NCBI GenBank assembly: GCA_004524595.1
Contig: SDOA01000003.1
Coordinates: forward strand, 1 to 64,000
DNA: 64,000 nt
Reading direction: 5' to 3'
Source: Candidatus Thorarchaeota archaeon
GTDB lineage: Archaea; Asgardarchaeota; Thorarchaeia; Thorarchaeales; Thorarchaeaceae
Numbering within the stretch: the first letter of the stretch is position 1; every line of letters begins with the position of its first letter. The notes under the pieces are model-generated. The model was given only the letters and a program-made list of their open reading frames with translations, was not told the origin of the DNA and searched no databases. Below are positions 35,887 to 44,501 of this stretch, piece after piece. A program made the translations under genes and the position numbers.

Positions 35887-36147
35887 TTGCGAATTTTAGA
35901 ACATGAACGGACTTCATTCTCGAAGTTTCGAGAGGTATCAGACCTCAGAACTCAATTCCTGTGTGAATACAGGTTGTATCTTGAGCAAAAATATGGGAAT
36001 AGGAGTACAAAGACAAGTATTCATGGAGAACTCCTTCATTCAAAATTCGAATGCGAACCTAAAATTAAGAACCCTCAACAAAAGATCATTCCTGTCATCA
36101 TCATCATATTAACTATCATTGTTGGATTGATTTGGATTCTGTGGTGA
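35887..36147 (+). CDS. N-terminal half of a split Cas4-like nuclease, ending in a membrane helix
   Basis: The 86-residue product matches the start of Cas4/RecB-like PD-(D/E)XK nucleases: VSDLRTQFLCEYRLYL, with the first Fe-S cysteine at residue 26, and HGELLHSKFE, with the motif I histidine at residue 51. Residues 67-86 form one hydrophobic helix that ends at the stop codon. Basic residues before the helix place the soluble part inside the cell. Four bases later a second gene starts with a membrane helix and carries the rest of the nuclease. The TTG start at 35887 is tentative. Confidence 0.65.
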   Translation: MRILEHERTSFSKFREVSDLRTQFLCEYRLYLEQKYGNRSTKTSIHGELLHSKFECEPKIKNPQQKIIPVIIIILTIIVGLIWILW

Positions 36148-36151
36148 TAAT

Positions 36152-36817
36152 TTGAATGCAGTACAAAATCTTCTACTCTTTATCTTACTAGTTGTTACTG
36201 TTATTGCTATTGCTCTAATTAGGTCACAATTCCATTTCACAGGATTTTACTCAAAAATTAAGAATTCAGATTTATCACCTTGGGGCCTTCACGAGTTTCT
36301 TCTTCTTCTTAATCCAAGTAAAGGAAAACAAGGAGAATATTATAGATTCAATGAAGAAAATGTTCGCTCTCATGCTCACAAGTATTTGGGAAGATTTGAT
36401 ACTGCAATAATGCATTGGGAAGAATCCCCTGTACTTGATCTCTTAATTGAGAGAAAATTTCCTGTAAACAATATACCAAAAAGAGAAAGAGAAGAAGATA
36501 TGTTCCAAGCAGGGCTTTATACATTGGCACTTTCAGAGTCAGGAGTTTCATGCAGTGAAACAAGACTGGTAACAATATATTGTCTGCAAGCTACCGCAAA
36601 AAGATGTTTAGAAAAGAATTTTCCAAATAAATGTTGGAAGTGCACTGTTGGAAAAAAATACCTTCGAAAATATAATGAGGAAGATGTAATGAAACATCTT
36701 AAACGACTTGACGAGATTTGGTACTTTAAACGTAAACCAAAAGCTTCTCCATCTGCTTCAAAGTGTAGAGTCTGCCCATACAGTAGAAATGGAACTTGTA
36801 ACTATGCCATGATTTAA
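36152..36817 (+). CDS. C-terminal half of the split Cas4-like nuclease, starting with a membrane helix
   Basis: Residues 5-23 form a hydrophobic helix followed by basic residues, so the rest is cytosolic. The nuclease core follows: GRFD (Asp83), LIERK (Glu100, Lys102, the ExK motif), MFQAGLY (Gln119, Tyr123), and a C-terminal CRVCP with C216 (Cys205, Cys208, Cys216). With Cys26 of the upstream product these would make the four ligands of a Cas4-type [4Fe-4S] cluster. The TTG start uses GGTGAT, which overlaps the upstream stop, so translation is probably coupled. No CRISPR array or other cas gene is present. Confidence 0.75.
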   Translation: MNAVQNLLLFILLVVTVIAIALIRSQFHFTGFYSKIKNSDLSPWGLHEFLLLLNPSKGKQGEYYRFNEENVRSHAHKYLGRFDTAIMHWEESPVLDLLIERKFPVNNIPKREREEDMFQAGLYTLALSESGVSCSETRLVTIYCLQATAKRCLEKNFPNKCWKCTVGKKYLRKYNEEDVMKHLKRLDEIWYFKRKPKASPSASKCRVCPYSRNGTCNYAMI

Positions 36818-36871
36818 TTCTATGAGAGAAAACACAGACCTTTATACGGATTCAAATGGAGATTATGTATC

Positions 36872-37291
36872 ATGGTTCATGAATTAACTAGACTCCTTAC
36901 ACAGGCGATGAGTGCAAAGAGAGACCTCAAACATGTCTATTATACTCGTAAGAATAAGGAGTCTAAACTTGATGTCAAGGAACTTGTTGCTGCAACTATT
37001 GCAGTACAAAAGCTATTAGAGGAATTATCAAATCTAGAGCGGAAAAGCAGAGTAGCAAAGAAAATGCTTCAAGATAGGAAAGCTGAACTCACTCTTAAAA
37101 AATGGTACACAGGGCTTCCTAGACGAGTAAAAGATTTCGTTGATAAATCAAAGAACCTTGAACAACAACATCTTAGGAAATATCAAGAGGTTCTGCTTCA
37201 ATATCTTGAGGAAATCGGGAAAGAACTTGCTAAATGGATTGAGGATATAGTTACACTTGCTGAAATACCACGTGTTCCTAAAGAAAGATGA
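36872..37291 (+). CDS. Small coiled-coil hypothetical protein
   Basis: The 139-residue protein is basic and almost wholly helical. A heptad-like stretch (VQKLLEELSNLERKSRVAKKMLQDRKAEL) is followed by a second helical pair separated by WYTGLPRRVKDFVDK. No family is recognised. It follows the split nuclease by 55 bases on the same strand and is convergent with the release factor gene. It may belong to the nuclease unit, but only position suggests this. Confidence 0.65.
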   Translation: MVHELTRLLTQAMSAKRDLKHVYYTRKNKESKLDVKELVAATIAVQKLLEELSNLERKSRVAKKMLQDRKAELTLKKWYTGLPRRVKDFVDKSKNLEQQHLRKYQEVLLQYLEEIGKELAKWIEDIVTLAEIPRVPKER

Positions 37292-37300
37292 GGTAATCAT

Positions 37301-38380
37301 TCACCAACGAAGTTTAGCGGCAATTTCTCCAAAGGATTTTAGTTGTGCTCCTGATTCTGTCTGATTGGAGAATACTAATAGATCTGACCCGTATTCAGCA
37401 ACCTCATCATAGATACTATCCATTTGGTCTGCAAGATCCTCAGTTATCAATAGTGTTTCAACGCGGCCTAACTTCAGAGCCTCAAGAACTTCTTTCTTAC
37501 CATAAGTCACTGTATTGAGACCTTTCATTAAATCGGCCATGAAATTATCCCATGCTTGCCGTTCAGCATAAATCTCTGTTTCCTTAAGAACCCTAGATGC
37601 CTCTTTCATTGCTTGATAGAGACCTGTCTCATCGATGATACTCACTGGAATGATTGTTTCAGCAATTTTTTCTCTAATTCTGTAATCAAGGTCTCCTTTA
37701 TCTAGGAACTCAAGACACCTGATGGTGTTTCCCCCTAGAACTATTGCATCAACATTTTCAAGATTATCTAGGAGTAATTCAGTCAGCATCCTACTAACAT
37801 ATCTGAAGAATTCTATCATCTTTTCTTCTCTAATTCGAAGGTATCGTTTTGCGCTTTGACCACCAGCTCGTGTCTTTCCGATTATGTAAAAATCTTCATC
37901 ACGGACCATCTCCATATGCTTTCCTCGAAGATAGCCTACTGTGACTTTCCCACCTTCTATGAGAACTATTACAACTAAGCTCTTTGGAACCGTCATTCCT
38001 TCTAGTTCTTCTGTAACGAATTCTCGACCACATTGATAAATGAATTGGGATATAGGTGAAGGCGGTACAACCATTTCTCGAATTTCTCTACCTGTACCAC
38101 CCTCTTCTTCAATACCGAAAAAGAATGCCAATCCATTATCAGGAATACCATTAATTTTTGTAAGTTCACTTAAAATGGCAGTCAGATTATCAGATACATT
38201 CTTCCGATTTGTCTTGCTCTTGATGTTATCAGCTCCAGCTAGTTCAGTTTTAACAAAGCTGATTACATCAGTAAGATTCTTTGTAGGTGGAATGTAGATT
38301 GTTGTGAAAGAACTATGGCGTCCTTGATAAGCTTTAAGCTGTTCGATCTTTCGTTTAAGCCTTTGACGCGAAACTGACAT
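37301..38380 (-). CDS. prf1: Peptide chain release factor aRF1, divergent
   Basis: Class-1 release factors read stop codons with NIKS and trigger peptide release with GGQ. NIKS is at residues 52-55 (GADNIKSKTNRKNV), YQCGREF at 115-121 matches the family's YRCDxEF block, and GGQ is at 173-175 (GKTRAGGQSAKRY). Two features are unusual: the family usually has GKH before GGQ and here it is GKT, and at 359 residues it is about 50 shorter than typical aRF1, mostly in domain 3. It could be the main factor or a paralogue. ATG 38380 follows GGTGA. Confidence 0.88.
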   Translation of the reverse strand: MSVSRQRLKRKIEQLKAYQGRHSSFTTIYIPPTKNLTDVISFVKTELAGADNIKSKTNRKNVSDNLTAILSELTKINGIPDNGLAFFFGIEEEGGTGREIREMVVPPSPISQFIYQCGREFVTEELEGMTVPKSLVVIVLIEGGKVTVGYLRGKHMEMVRDEDFYIIGKTRAGGQSAKRYLRIREEKMIEFFRYVSRMLTELLLDNLENVDAIVLGGNTIRCLEFLDKGDLDYRIREKIAETIIPVSIIDETGLYQAMKEASRVLKETEIYAERQAWDNFMADLMKGLNTVTYGKKEVLEALKLGRVETLLITEDLADQMDSIYDEVAEYGSDLLVFSNQTESGAQLKSFGEIAAKLRW

Positions 38381-38606
38381 GTTCTTCACCTTCAAATAAT
38401 TGTTAATCACTGATTTCAACAAAAATCAGAGGCTGTATTATATTGCCAGATGGAAGGCGTTGTTGAGTGTATTTTAACATTACGTCATAGCTATTCTCAC
38501 AGTCGACGACAGATTAAAAAGGAGAAATCAGTAGTGGAAGAATCAACCAGGTGAAGGACGGATGGATAACCGCCAATTTACACAACCTCATTAATAGGAG
38601 TCCTCT

Positions 38607-38681
38607 ATGACTTATCTAGTGAATTTGCGGCGCATCGGTTTCAACCACCGAATTCAGGAGTTTTGTGTGACAAATGAGTGA
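38607..38681 (+). CDS. Short upstream ORF in the pheS leader, possible leader peptide
   Basis: A 24-codon frame begins at ATG 38607, six bases after a perfect AGGAG, and ends with TGA at 38679-38681. The pheS ATG (38674) overlaps its last codons as ATGAGTGA. The peptide has two Phe codons (GFNH, QEFC) in its second half and is Arg-rich. A small stem (TCGGT/ACCGA) lies inside it. The strong ribosome-binding site and overlap suggest translational coupling or leader control of pheS-pheT, which is inference. Confidence 0.45.
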   Translation: MTYLVNLRRIGFNHRIQEFCVTNE

Positions 38682-40182
38682 ACAGCTGACAGAAGGTGAG
38701 AGAACAGTCCTCAGAGGCCTTATCGCTTTAGGGAAAAAAGTCCCATCGATTGAGGTCGCTAAGGTCACAAAACAGAATGATGAGCGAGTCATCTCTATTC
38801 TCAATTCTCTTGCTGGAAGAGGTATTGTGAAGCTTGAAACCCGTGATATTATATCATATGTTCTAACAGATGAAGGTAGAGAGTATGTGGATGAAGGTCT
38901 TCCTGAAATTCGGTTATTCCAAGCAATTAGGGACTTTGGTGGTACTGCAACTTTTGATGAGGCACTCAAGAAATCAGGTATCCCACCTAAATCAAAGGGT
39001 ATAGCTATGAATTGGGCAAAAAGAAACGGATGGATTACCATCTCAAAACAAGACAAAGCGACTGTCCTTTCAATTACGAATGAGAAGTGCGAATCGGCAT
39101 TGGCTAACGCACTGGAATTACTTGCAAATGAAAAAGATGCAAGCTACCAAATTGATAGTAGTGTAGTAAAGCAATTGCTTGAGAGGAATTTGATTAGTGA
39201 AGTCAAAACAAAAACTGTAGAATCAGAGATATCTCAGGAATATCTTGGTCGCATAGAAGAATTGCTGAGAGAATCAAGCAGAGACATCGGAGAACTCACT
39301 CCTGAGATATTAACATCAGGAACTTGGAGAGGAAAATCATTCAGACCTTATAATGTAGAGATTGAACCAGAATATATCAACTATGGCAAGAAACATCCGT
39401 ATGCAGAATTCAATGATTGGTTGAGAGAGATAATGATAGGTCTCGGCTTTACAGAGTGGTTTGGTCCATATGTTGAGACAGAATTCTGGGGACATGACAC
39501 CCTCTTCGTCCCGCAGGATCATGTTGCTAGAGAAGTTCAAGACCAGTTCAGAGTGGCTACTCCATATGATCATGGGCATATTATCGATAAGAAATACTAT
39601 GCTGCTGTAAAGAGTGTTCATGAAGATGGCGGTGATACAGGATCAACAGGTTGGGATTGGCCATATAGTCAAGAAATTGCATCAAGATTATGTCTACGGC
39701 CTCATACCACACCAGTTTCAATGAGATATCTCTATGAACATAGAGAGAGTCCCCAGAAGATGTTCATTATTGATCGGAACTTCAGGTCAGAGACCCTCAG
39801 TGCAACTCATGCACAAGAGTTTGACCAATGTGAAGGAATAATTATGGACAGAAACTTAACACTAAGAGATCTACTAGGATATCTCACAGCAATATGCAAA
39901 GCGATTGGAATTGAGAAACTTAAATTCAAGCCGGGACAATTCCCATTCACTGAACCAAGTGTTGAAACTTTTGGAAAACATGAAAAGCATGGGTGGATTG
40001 AGCTTGGAGGATCAGGCATCTTCAGACCTGAAGTGACTAGACCTCTTGGTATCAAAGATACAGTTCTAGCTTGGGGCCTAGGTGGTGGAAGGCTCTACAT
40101 GGCTGCAATGGGTATCAGTGATATCAGAGACCTCTTTTCACAGGACTTACACTGGTTAAGAAAGAGCTATTTTGTAAGATAG
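38674..40182 (+). CDS. pheS: Phenylalanyl-tRNA synthetase alpha subunit
   Basis: The 502-residue subunit has an N-terminal region of winged-helix modules (residues 1-200) that bind tRNA in archaeal and eukaryotic PheRS. A class II catalytic core follows: motif 2 region FRSETLSATHAQEFDQCEGI, PGQFPFTEPSVE, and motif 3 GIKDTVLAWGLGGGRLYMAAMG. The length is typical of archaeal/eukaryotic alpha. Its ATG lies 13 bases after CAGGAG and overlaps a short upstream frame. pheT follows ten bases later. Confidence 0.97.
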   Translation: MSEQLTEGERTVLRGLIALGKKVPSIEVAKVTKQNDERVISILNSLAGRGIVKLETRDIISYVLTDEGREYVDEGLPEIRLFQAIRDFGGTATFDEALKKSGIPPKSKGIAMNWAKRNGWITISKQDKATVLSITNEKCESALANALELLANEKDASYQIDSSVVKQLLERNLISEVKTKTVESEISQEYLGRIEELLRESSRDIGELTPEILTSGTWRGKSFRPYNVEIEPEYINYGKKHPYAEFNDWLREIMIGLGFTEWFGPYVETEFWGHDTLFVPQDHVAREVQDQFRVATPYDHGHIIDKKYYAAVKSVHEDGGDTGSTGWDWPYSQEIASRLCLRPHTTPVSMRYLYEHRESPQKMFIIDRNFRSETLSATHAQEFDQCEGIIMDRNLTLRDLLGYLTAICKAIGIEKLKFKPGQFPFTEPSVETFGKHEKHGWIELGGSGIFRPEVTRPLGIKDTVLAWGLGGGRLYMAAMGISDIRDLFSQDLHWLRKSYFVR

Positions 40183-40191
40183 GTGAGATAG

Positions 40192-41862
40192 ATGATAGTA
40201 GAATGCAGAATTGATGACCTTCTTGTACTGATAGGTAAGAAGCTTACTCTGGAGAAACTAGAAGACGTCTTGTTTCTTATCAAAGCCGAAATAGAAAAAG
40301 TTGAAGGCAATATCATAGAGATAGAAGTTAACCCGGATCGTCAAGATATGCTCTCAACAGAAGGTATAGCAAGAGCTGTTAGAGCATTTCTTGGTATTGA
40401 ACCAGGTTTCAAAAAATACCCTGTTAGGAAGTCAGGTAAGCAAATTGTTGTTGAGTCAGGACTCACGAAGATAAGACCTTTCATCTGTTGTTCGATACTC
40501 AAAGGAATCAAATCAGATGATGATTTAGTCAAAGAGTATATGCGCCTCCAAGAAGCACTCACCTCAACACATGGCAGAAATAGAAACAAGGCGAGTATAG
40601 GTCTGTATGTGTATGATGATATAGAATTCCCAGTTAAGTATGGATCTGAAAAACCAGAGAAGATTAAGTTTGTACCACTGGGTCATGACAATGAGATGGA
40701 TGGTCTCACAATCATTACAGATCATGAGAAGGGAATCGAATTTGGTCCAATTATTATGAATAATAGAAAGTGGCCAATACTCTATGATTCAAAAGGACAG
40801 GTATTAAGTCTCCCTCCAATAATAAATAGTAATGACCTAGGAAGAATGACCACAGAAACTAAGAATCTCTTTATAGAAGTAACCGGAACCCATCTTCTTA
40901 CAGTACATCAAGCACTGAACATCATGACAACATCTCTTGCTGAACGAGGTGGAAAAATCGAGTCGGTCACAGTATCATACCCTGATGGAACCTTAGAGGA
41001 AACTCCAAATCTAATCCCAAATTTAATGACAATTAGTGTAGAAGAAGTCAACAAGATAATAGGTTTAGACCTTGATGATGAATATATTATCAAAGCTCTA
41101 GAGAAGATGGGGTATGGAGCAAAGAAAACAAAAGGAAAGACTATACAGATTCAGATTCCAAAATATAGAATGGATATTCTTCACCCAGTTGATGTCATTG
41201 AGGATATAGCAATTGGTTATGGATTCGACAAAATCAAACCAACAATGCCCCAGACGATGACAACAGGCATGTCTAGTCCAATAACAGGATTAAGGAACAA
41301 GGTCAGGGATGTCATGATAGGAATGGGATATCTCGAAGTCATGAATTACATAATGACTTCCCCTGAGATACTCATTGAAAAGATGGGTAGAAGTGAACTA
41401 GTTGTTTCAACAAGTAATCCCAAGAGCCGTAATTATTCAGTTCTCAGGAACTCGCTCTTACCAGTACTTCTCAACTTCGCGGCTCAGAATCAGCATTCGG
41501 ACTATCCTCAACGAATCTTTGAGGTAGGGGACATCATTCGTCCTAACAAGGAGAGAGAAACTATGGTGGATCAGATACCATCGGTCTGTAGTCTTGCAAT
41601 TGATGTACGGGTGAACATCACAACGCTCATGACTGAGATTGGTTTTCTGTTAAGGAATCTAGGATTAGACAAGCAATTTGAATTCAAAGAAACAAAATGT
41701 ACTGATTACATAGAAGGAAGATCTGCCAATATCTTAGTGAATGGCAGGGTCTGTGGATTTTTCGGTGAGGTTTCTCCTGAAATCCTCTCGAATTTCGGAT
41801 TAGGTTATCCAGCAGTTGCCTTTGAGCTATACCTACCTAGAAATGCGGATTGGACTAAATGA
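40192..41862 (+). CDS. pheT: Phenylalanyl-tRNA synthetase beta subunit, archaeal type
   Basis: The 556-residue beta subunit has the archaeal layout: B1 (EIEVNPDRQDMLSTEGIARAVRAFLG), the B3/B4 editing region (RNKASIGLYVYDDI), B5 (PKYRMDILHPVDVIEDIAIGYGFD) and the degenerate catalytic-like B6/B7 (NPKSRNYSVLRNSLLPVLL). It lacks the N-terminal tRNA-binding domain seen in bacteria, as expected. With the alpha subunit it forms the tetramer that charges tRNA-Phe. The ATG has GGTGAG upstream and the gene is directly downstream of pheS. Confidence 0.97.
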   Translation: MIVECRIDDLLVLIGKKLTLEKLEDVLFLIKAEIEKVEGNIIEIEVNPDRQDMLSTEGIARAVRAFLGIEPGFKKYPVRKSGKQIVVESGLTKIRPFICCSILKGIKSDDDLVKEYMRLQEALTSTHGRNRNKASIGLYVYDDIEFPVKYGSEKPEKIKFVPLGHDNEMDGLTIITDHEKGIEFGPIIMNNRKWPILYDSKGQVLSLPPIINSNDLGRMTTETKNLFIEVTGTHLLTVHQALNIMTTSLAERGGKIESVTVSYPDGTLEETPNLIPNLMTISVEEVNKIIGLDLDDEYIIKALEKMGYGAKKTKGKTIQIQIPKYRMDILHPVDVIEDIAIGYGFDKIKPTMPQTMTTGMSSPITGLRNKVRDVMIGMGYLEVMNYIMTSPEILIEKMGRSELVVSTSNPKSRNYSVLRNSLLPVLLNFAAQNQHSDYPQRIFEVGDIIRPNKERETMVDQIPSVCSLAIDVRVNITTLMTEIGFLLRNLGLDKQFEFKETKCTDYIEGRSANILVNGRVCGFFGEVSPEILSNFGLGYPAVAFELYLPRNADWTK

Positions 41863-41966
41863 AAACATCAATTGAAATCAAGAGAATCTGCGCAGAAAAG
41901 ATATAAGCATCGTTCAGGGTAGAGTCATTGGTAGGTCTCACGACCGAATGTCGGAGGTTCTCCAAA

Positions 41967-42575
41967 GTGACTGAAAGAACTGACTCTACTGGCTTAATTC
42001 AGGAATCTGATACTTCAGATGGTTTTGATGGTTACAAGTTTAGAGTAGTCTTACTCGGAGAAGCAACTGTTGGAAAGACATCACTACTTAGAAGATATAC
42101 AGAGAACGCCTTTGATGAGGAATACAAGCAGACACTGGGTACTACCTTTGCAAATAGAGACATTGATGTCAAAGACGATAAAGGAAATGTCAGGAAAGTC
42201 AGATTATCAATTTGGGACATGGGTGGTCAATCAACCTATCGAGAACTCCGAAGGCAATACATGAAGGGAGCCGCTGCATCAATCATCGTCTATGATGTCA
42301 CACGACCTGAGAGTTTTATGGCGATGAATAACTGGTTTGAGTCCTTTAAAGAGGTGTGTCCTGAAGCACCATCTTTTATTTGTGCCAATAAGATTGATCT
42401 TGCAGACAAACGAATGGTTCCACTGGAACCAGGATTGATGCTTCGAGATTGGTTTCAATCAGAGTATTATGAAACTTCTGCAAAAGATGGTACCGCAGTC
42501 GTAGATGTTTTCACACGCTGCGCAGAAGTAGTACTTCAAAAGGCTCTAGGTGAAGGGAAGAGTCCCCTAGCGTGA
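41967..42575 (+). CDS. Ras/Rab-like small GTPase
   Basis: The 202-residue protein has all five G motifs: P-loop GEATVGKTS (31-39), the switch I threonine in LGTTFANR, WDMGGQ (83-88), NKID (141-144) and ETSAK (169-173). Ras/Rab/Arf-like GTPases of this kind are abundant in Asgard archaea. The glutamine after GG fits hydrolytic activity. No C-terminal prenylation cysteine is present (ends GKSPLA), so membrane attachment would need a partner. I use GTG 41967, with GGAGG nine bases upstream, instead of the longer frame from 41928. A CBS protein gene follows 10 bases later. Confidence 0.95.
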   Translation: MTERTDSTGLIQESDTSDGFDGYKFRVVLLGEATVGKTSLLRRYTENAFDEEYKQTLGTTFANRDIDVKDDKGNVRKVRLSIWDMGGQSTYRELRRQYMKGAAASIIVYDVTRPESFMAMNNWFESFKEVCPEAPSFICANKIDLADKRMVPLEPGLMLRDWFQSEYYETSAKDGTAVVDVFTRCAEVVLQKALGEGKSPLA

Positions 42576-42585
42576 GGCGAAGTAA

Positions 42586-43002
42586 GTGCAAGTCAAAGAT
42601 TTCATGACGTCAATCATAGTTACAGCTGATATTGATACACCAGTTGTAGATGCTGCACGTTTGATGGCTGCAGATGATGTTGGAAGTCTGCTTGTAACTA
42701 AAGGTGATGAACTTGTTGGCTTGGTCACCCGAAAAGAGATTATTTACGCCCAACTATTCTCCGAAGAGTCATACCACTCGTTGGTCCTTGATGATATTAT
42801 CTTGACACCTGTTGTAACTATTGGTCCTGATGCAGATTTAGGCCAGATTATCAGTTTAATGAACCATTCAGGAAGACGGTACATTCCGGTGATTCAGGGT
42901 GAAGAGATTATCGGAATTGTGACTGCTACTGATGTCATTAGAGTCTTAGCTACAATGAAGCTTATAGCAGATGGAAGATCGATTGAAGAGTCTGAAGATT
43001 AG
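42586..43002 (+). CDS. Two-CBS-domain protein
   Basis: The 138 residues are a Bateman pair. CBS1 reads VKDFMTSIIVTADIDTPVVDAARLMAADDVGSLLVTKGDELVGLVTRKEI. CBS2 reads LDDIILTPVVTIGPDADLGQIISLMNHSGRRYIPVIQGEEIIGIVTATDVI. Such pairs bind adenine nucleotides and sense energy charge or S-adenosyl ligands. The gene is ten bases downstream of a small GTPase gene, so the two are probably co-transcribed. A role in nucleotide sensing linked to the GTPase is speculative. Confidence 0.93.
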   Translation: MQVKDFMTSIIVTADIDTPVVDAARLMAADDVGSLLVTKGDELVGLVTRKEIIYAQLFSEESYHSLVLDDIILTPVVTIGPDADLGQIISLMNHSGRRYIPVIQGEEIIGIVTATDVIRVLATMKLIADGRSIEESED

Positions 43003-43691
43003 GCAGGTCGATACTTGGGAATTTCATCCTTCAAATCTTTCTTGAGTTTGATAACATCTCGTGCTTGCAACTCGTTTCTTTTTGGATAACTACTTACCAA
43101 ACCTGACCATTTGTCAATTTTGACCATAATTGGATCGCTCGGTACAATTTTCATTATCTCAGCTTTCGCTTCGATCATGACTTCTAAAACATCTCCAGAG
43201 ATGCAACCCATTTTCAACGAGTCCAGTATCTTTTCCAGATGGTCAGCTACTTTCATCGCACGATCAGCTGGAATCGATGAGCTTTCATAAACTGGAGTTT
43301 CATACTCTTGAGCTGGTGCGGGAGTTGCGTGTGTCGCGTAAGTTGCTGGTGCAGGGGTAGGAGTTGCAGCGATTGCGGTTATACTTTCAACCATCTCTTC
43401 AAGTATTGAAGACATGTCATTCTTGAACTTCTCCATCGATTCCTGAACAAAGACTCGAACTGCACCAACCTCTTGGATAACCATCTTAGCATATTCATCA
43501 GTATTATCAGCATGTGTAACAGGTGCAGGTTGATTAGCAATAGCCTGTAAAATCTCATCCTTAGCAACACGAATCTCAGATTTAATCTCCGTAACAGTTC
43601 CAAGGATGGTTATCATGCGTTTAAGAGTTTCACCAAGTTGATTGATGCTCTCTTCCATCTTATTCAAACGACTAAGGAATTGTTCTGCCAT
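42999..43691 (-). CDS. Coiled-coil hypothetical protein between two GTPase genes
   Basis: The 230-residue protein has an N-terminal coiled coil (FLSRLNKMEESINQLGETLKRMITIL), a second helical stretch, a low-complexity Ala/Pro/Thr linker (TPTPAPATYATHATPAPA), and a C-terminal helical domain with YPKRNELQARDVIKLKKDLKDEIPKY. No family is recognised. It is transcribed against the flanking GTPase genes, and its stop overlaps that of the CBS gene by four bases. Candidate effector or scaffold for the GTPases, by position only. Confidence 0.7.
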   Translation of the reverse strand: MAEQFLSRLNKMEESINQLGETLKRMITILGTVTEIKSEIRVAKDEILQAIANQPAPVTHADNTDEYAKMVIQEVGAVRVFVQESMEKFKNDMSSILEEMVESITAIAATPTPAPATYATHATPAPAQEYETPVYESSSIPADRAMKVADHLEKILDSLKMGCISGDVLEVMIEAKAEIMKIVPSDPIMVKIDKWSGLVSSYPKRNELQARDVIKLKKDLKDEIPKYRPA

Positions 43692-43883
43692 GTGGTTTCA
43701 CCGGTTACAAGTTCAATAAAACTTGAGAAAGCACTGACTTAATCCTTATTGTGATAGATACCCCTAACTGGAGCAATTGTGCTTATATAATACTCAATAA
43801 CTAGTGGACATACATTCCGAGAATAGTTAAATGTCAATAATCGGCATTTCATGACCAGAGTGAGTATAAGGAAAGAGTGAAAA

Positions 43884-44486
43884 TTGTCAACAGAGAGTAT
43901 CTCCCATATGTTCAAGCTAGTAGCCTTAGGAGATGGGGCTGTAGGAAAAACTAGCTGCATTCGTAGATACACTGAAGACAGTTTTAGCGAACGCTACATA
44001 GCTACAATTGGCACAACATTTGCACTCAAGACTTTGGATGTAGATCTACCCACAGGGAGTAGAGTCACAGCACGTGTCGTCTTATGGGACTTAGCAGGAC
44101 AACCCACATACAATGAACTGCGCCGACGTTATATGGCAGGAGCGTCGATGGCGATTATTGTCTACGACGTTACTAGGCCTCAGACATTTCTTGATATTGG
44201 GGAATGGTACACCAAGTTCATCACAGTCTGCCCTAATGCAGTTGTTGCAGTAGTAGCGAATAAGATTGATAGACCAGACCGATTAGTTCCACCAGAAGCA
44301 GGAGAGATGGTCAAGAATTGGCTTGATGTCTTCCACTATGAAACTAGTGCAAAGACTGGTGAAAATGTCACTACACTTTTTACAGACCTCGTATCACGAG
44401 CGATTATCAAACAAAAAGAGTTCGGACCACTAGATTCAACAATGGGTGATGCAAGTCCCATAAAGCCATTCAAATTTGGTGTCTAA
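43884..44486 (+). CDS. Ras/Rab-like small GTPase, second copy
   Basis: The 200-residue protein has P-loop GDGAVGKTS (16-24), switch I threonine in IGTTFALK, WDLAGQ (68-73), NKID (126-129) and ETSAK (153-157). It is closer to Rab/Ras consensus than its neighbour at 41967, which has GGQ in place of AGQ. The short C-terminal tail is not cysteine-rich, so prenylation is unlikely. It starts at TTG 43884 and is divergent from the coiled-coil gene. A four-helix membrane protein gene follows 15 bases later. Confidence 0.96.
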   Translation: MSTESISHMFKLVALGDGAVGKTSCIRRYTEDSFSERYIATIGTTFALKTLDVDLPTGSRVTARVVLWDLAGQPTYNELRRRYMAGASMAIIVYDVTRPQTFLDIGEWYTKFITVCPNAVVAVVANKIDRPDRLVPPEAGEMVKNWLDVFHYETSAKTGENVTTLFTDLVSRAIIKQKEFGPLDSTMGDASPIKPFKFGV

Positions 44487-44501
44487 GCAAGAGCAGGATG
44501 G

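Noticed and set aside
35903..36112. Alternative 69-codon frame
   Set aside because: It overlaps the first half of the Cas4-like nuclease, which has conserved motifs in the other frame.
35887..36817. CRISPR-Cas locus
   Set aside because: The Cas4-like halves are not accompanied by Cas1, Cas2, effector genes or any repeat-spacer array in the window.
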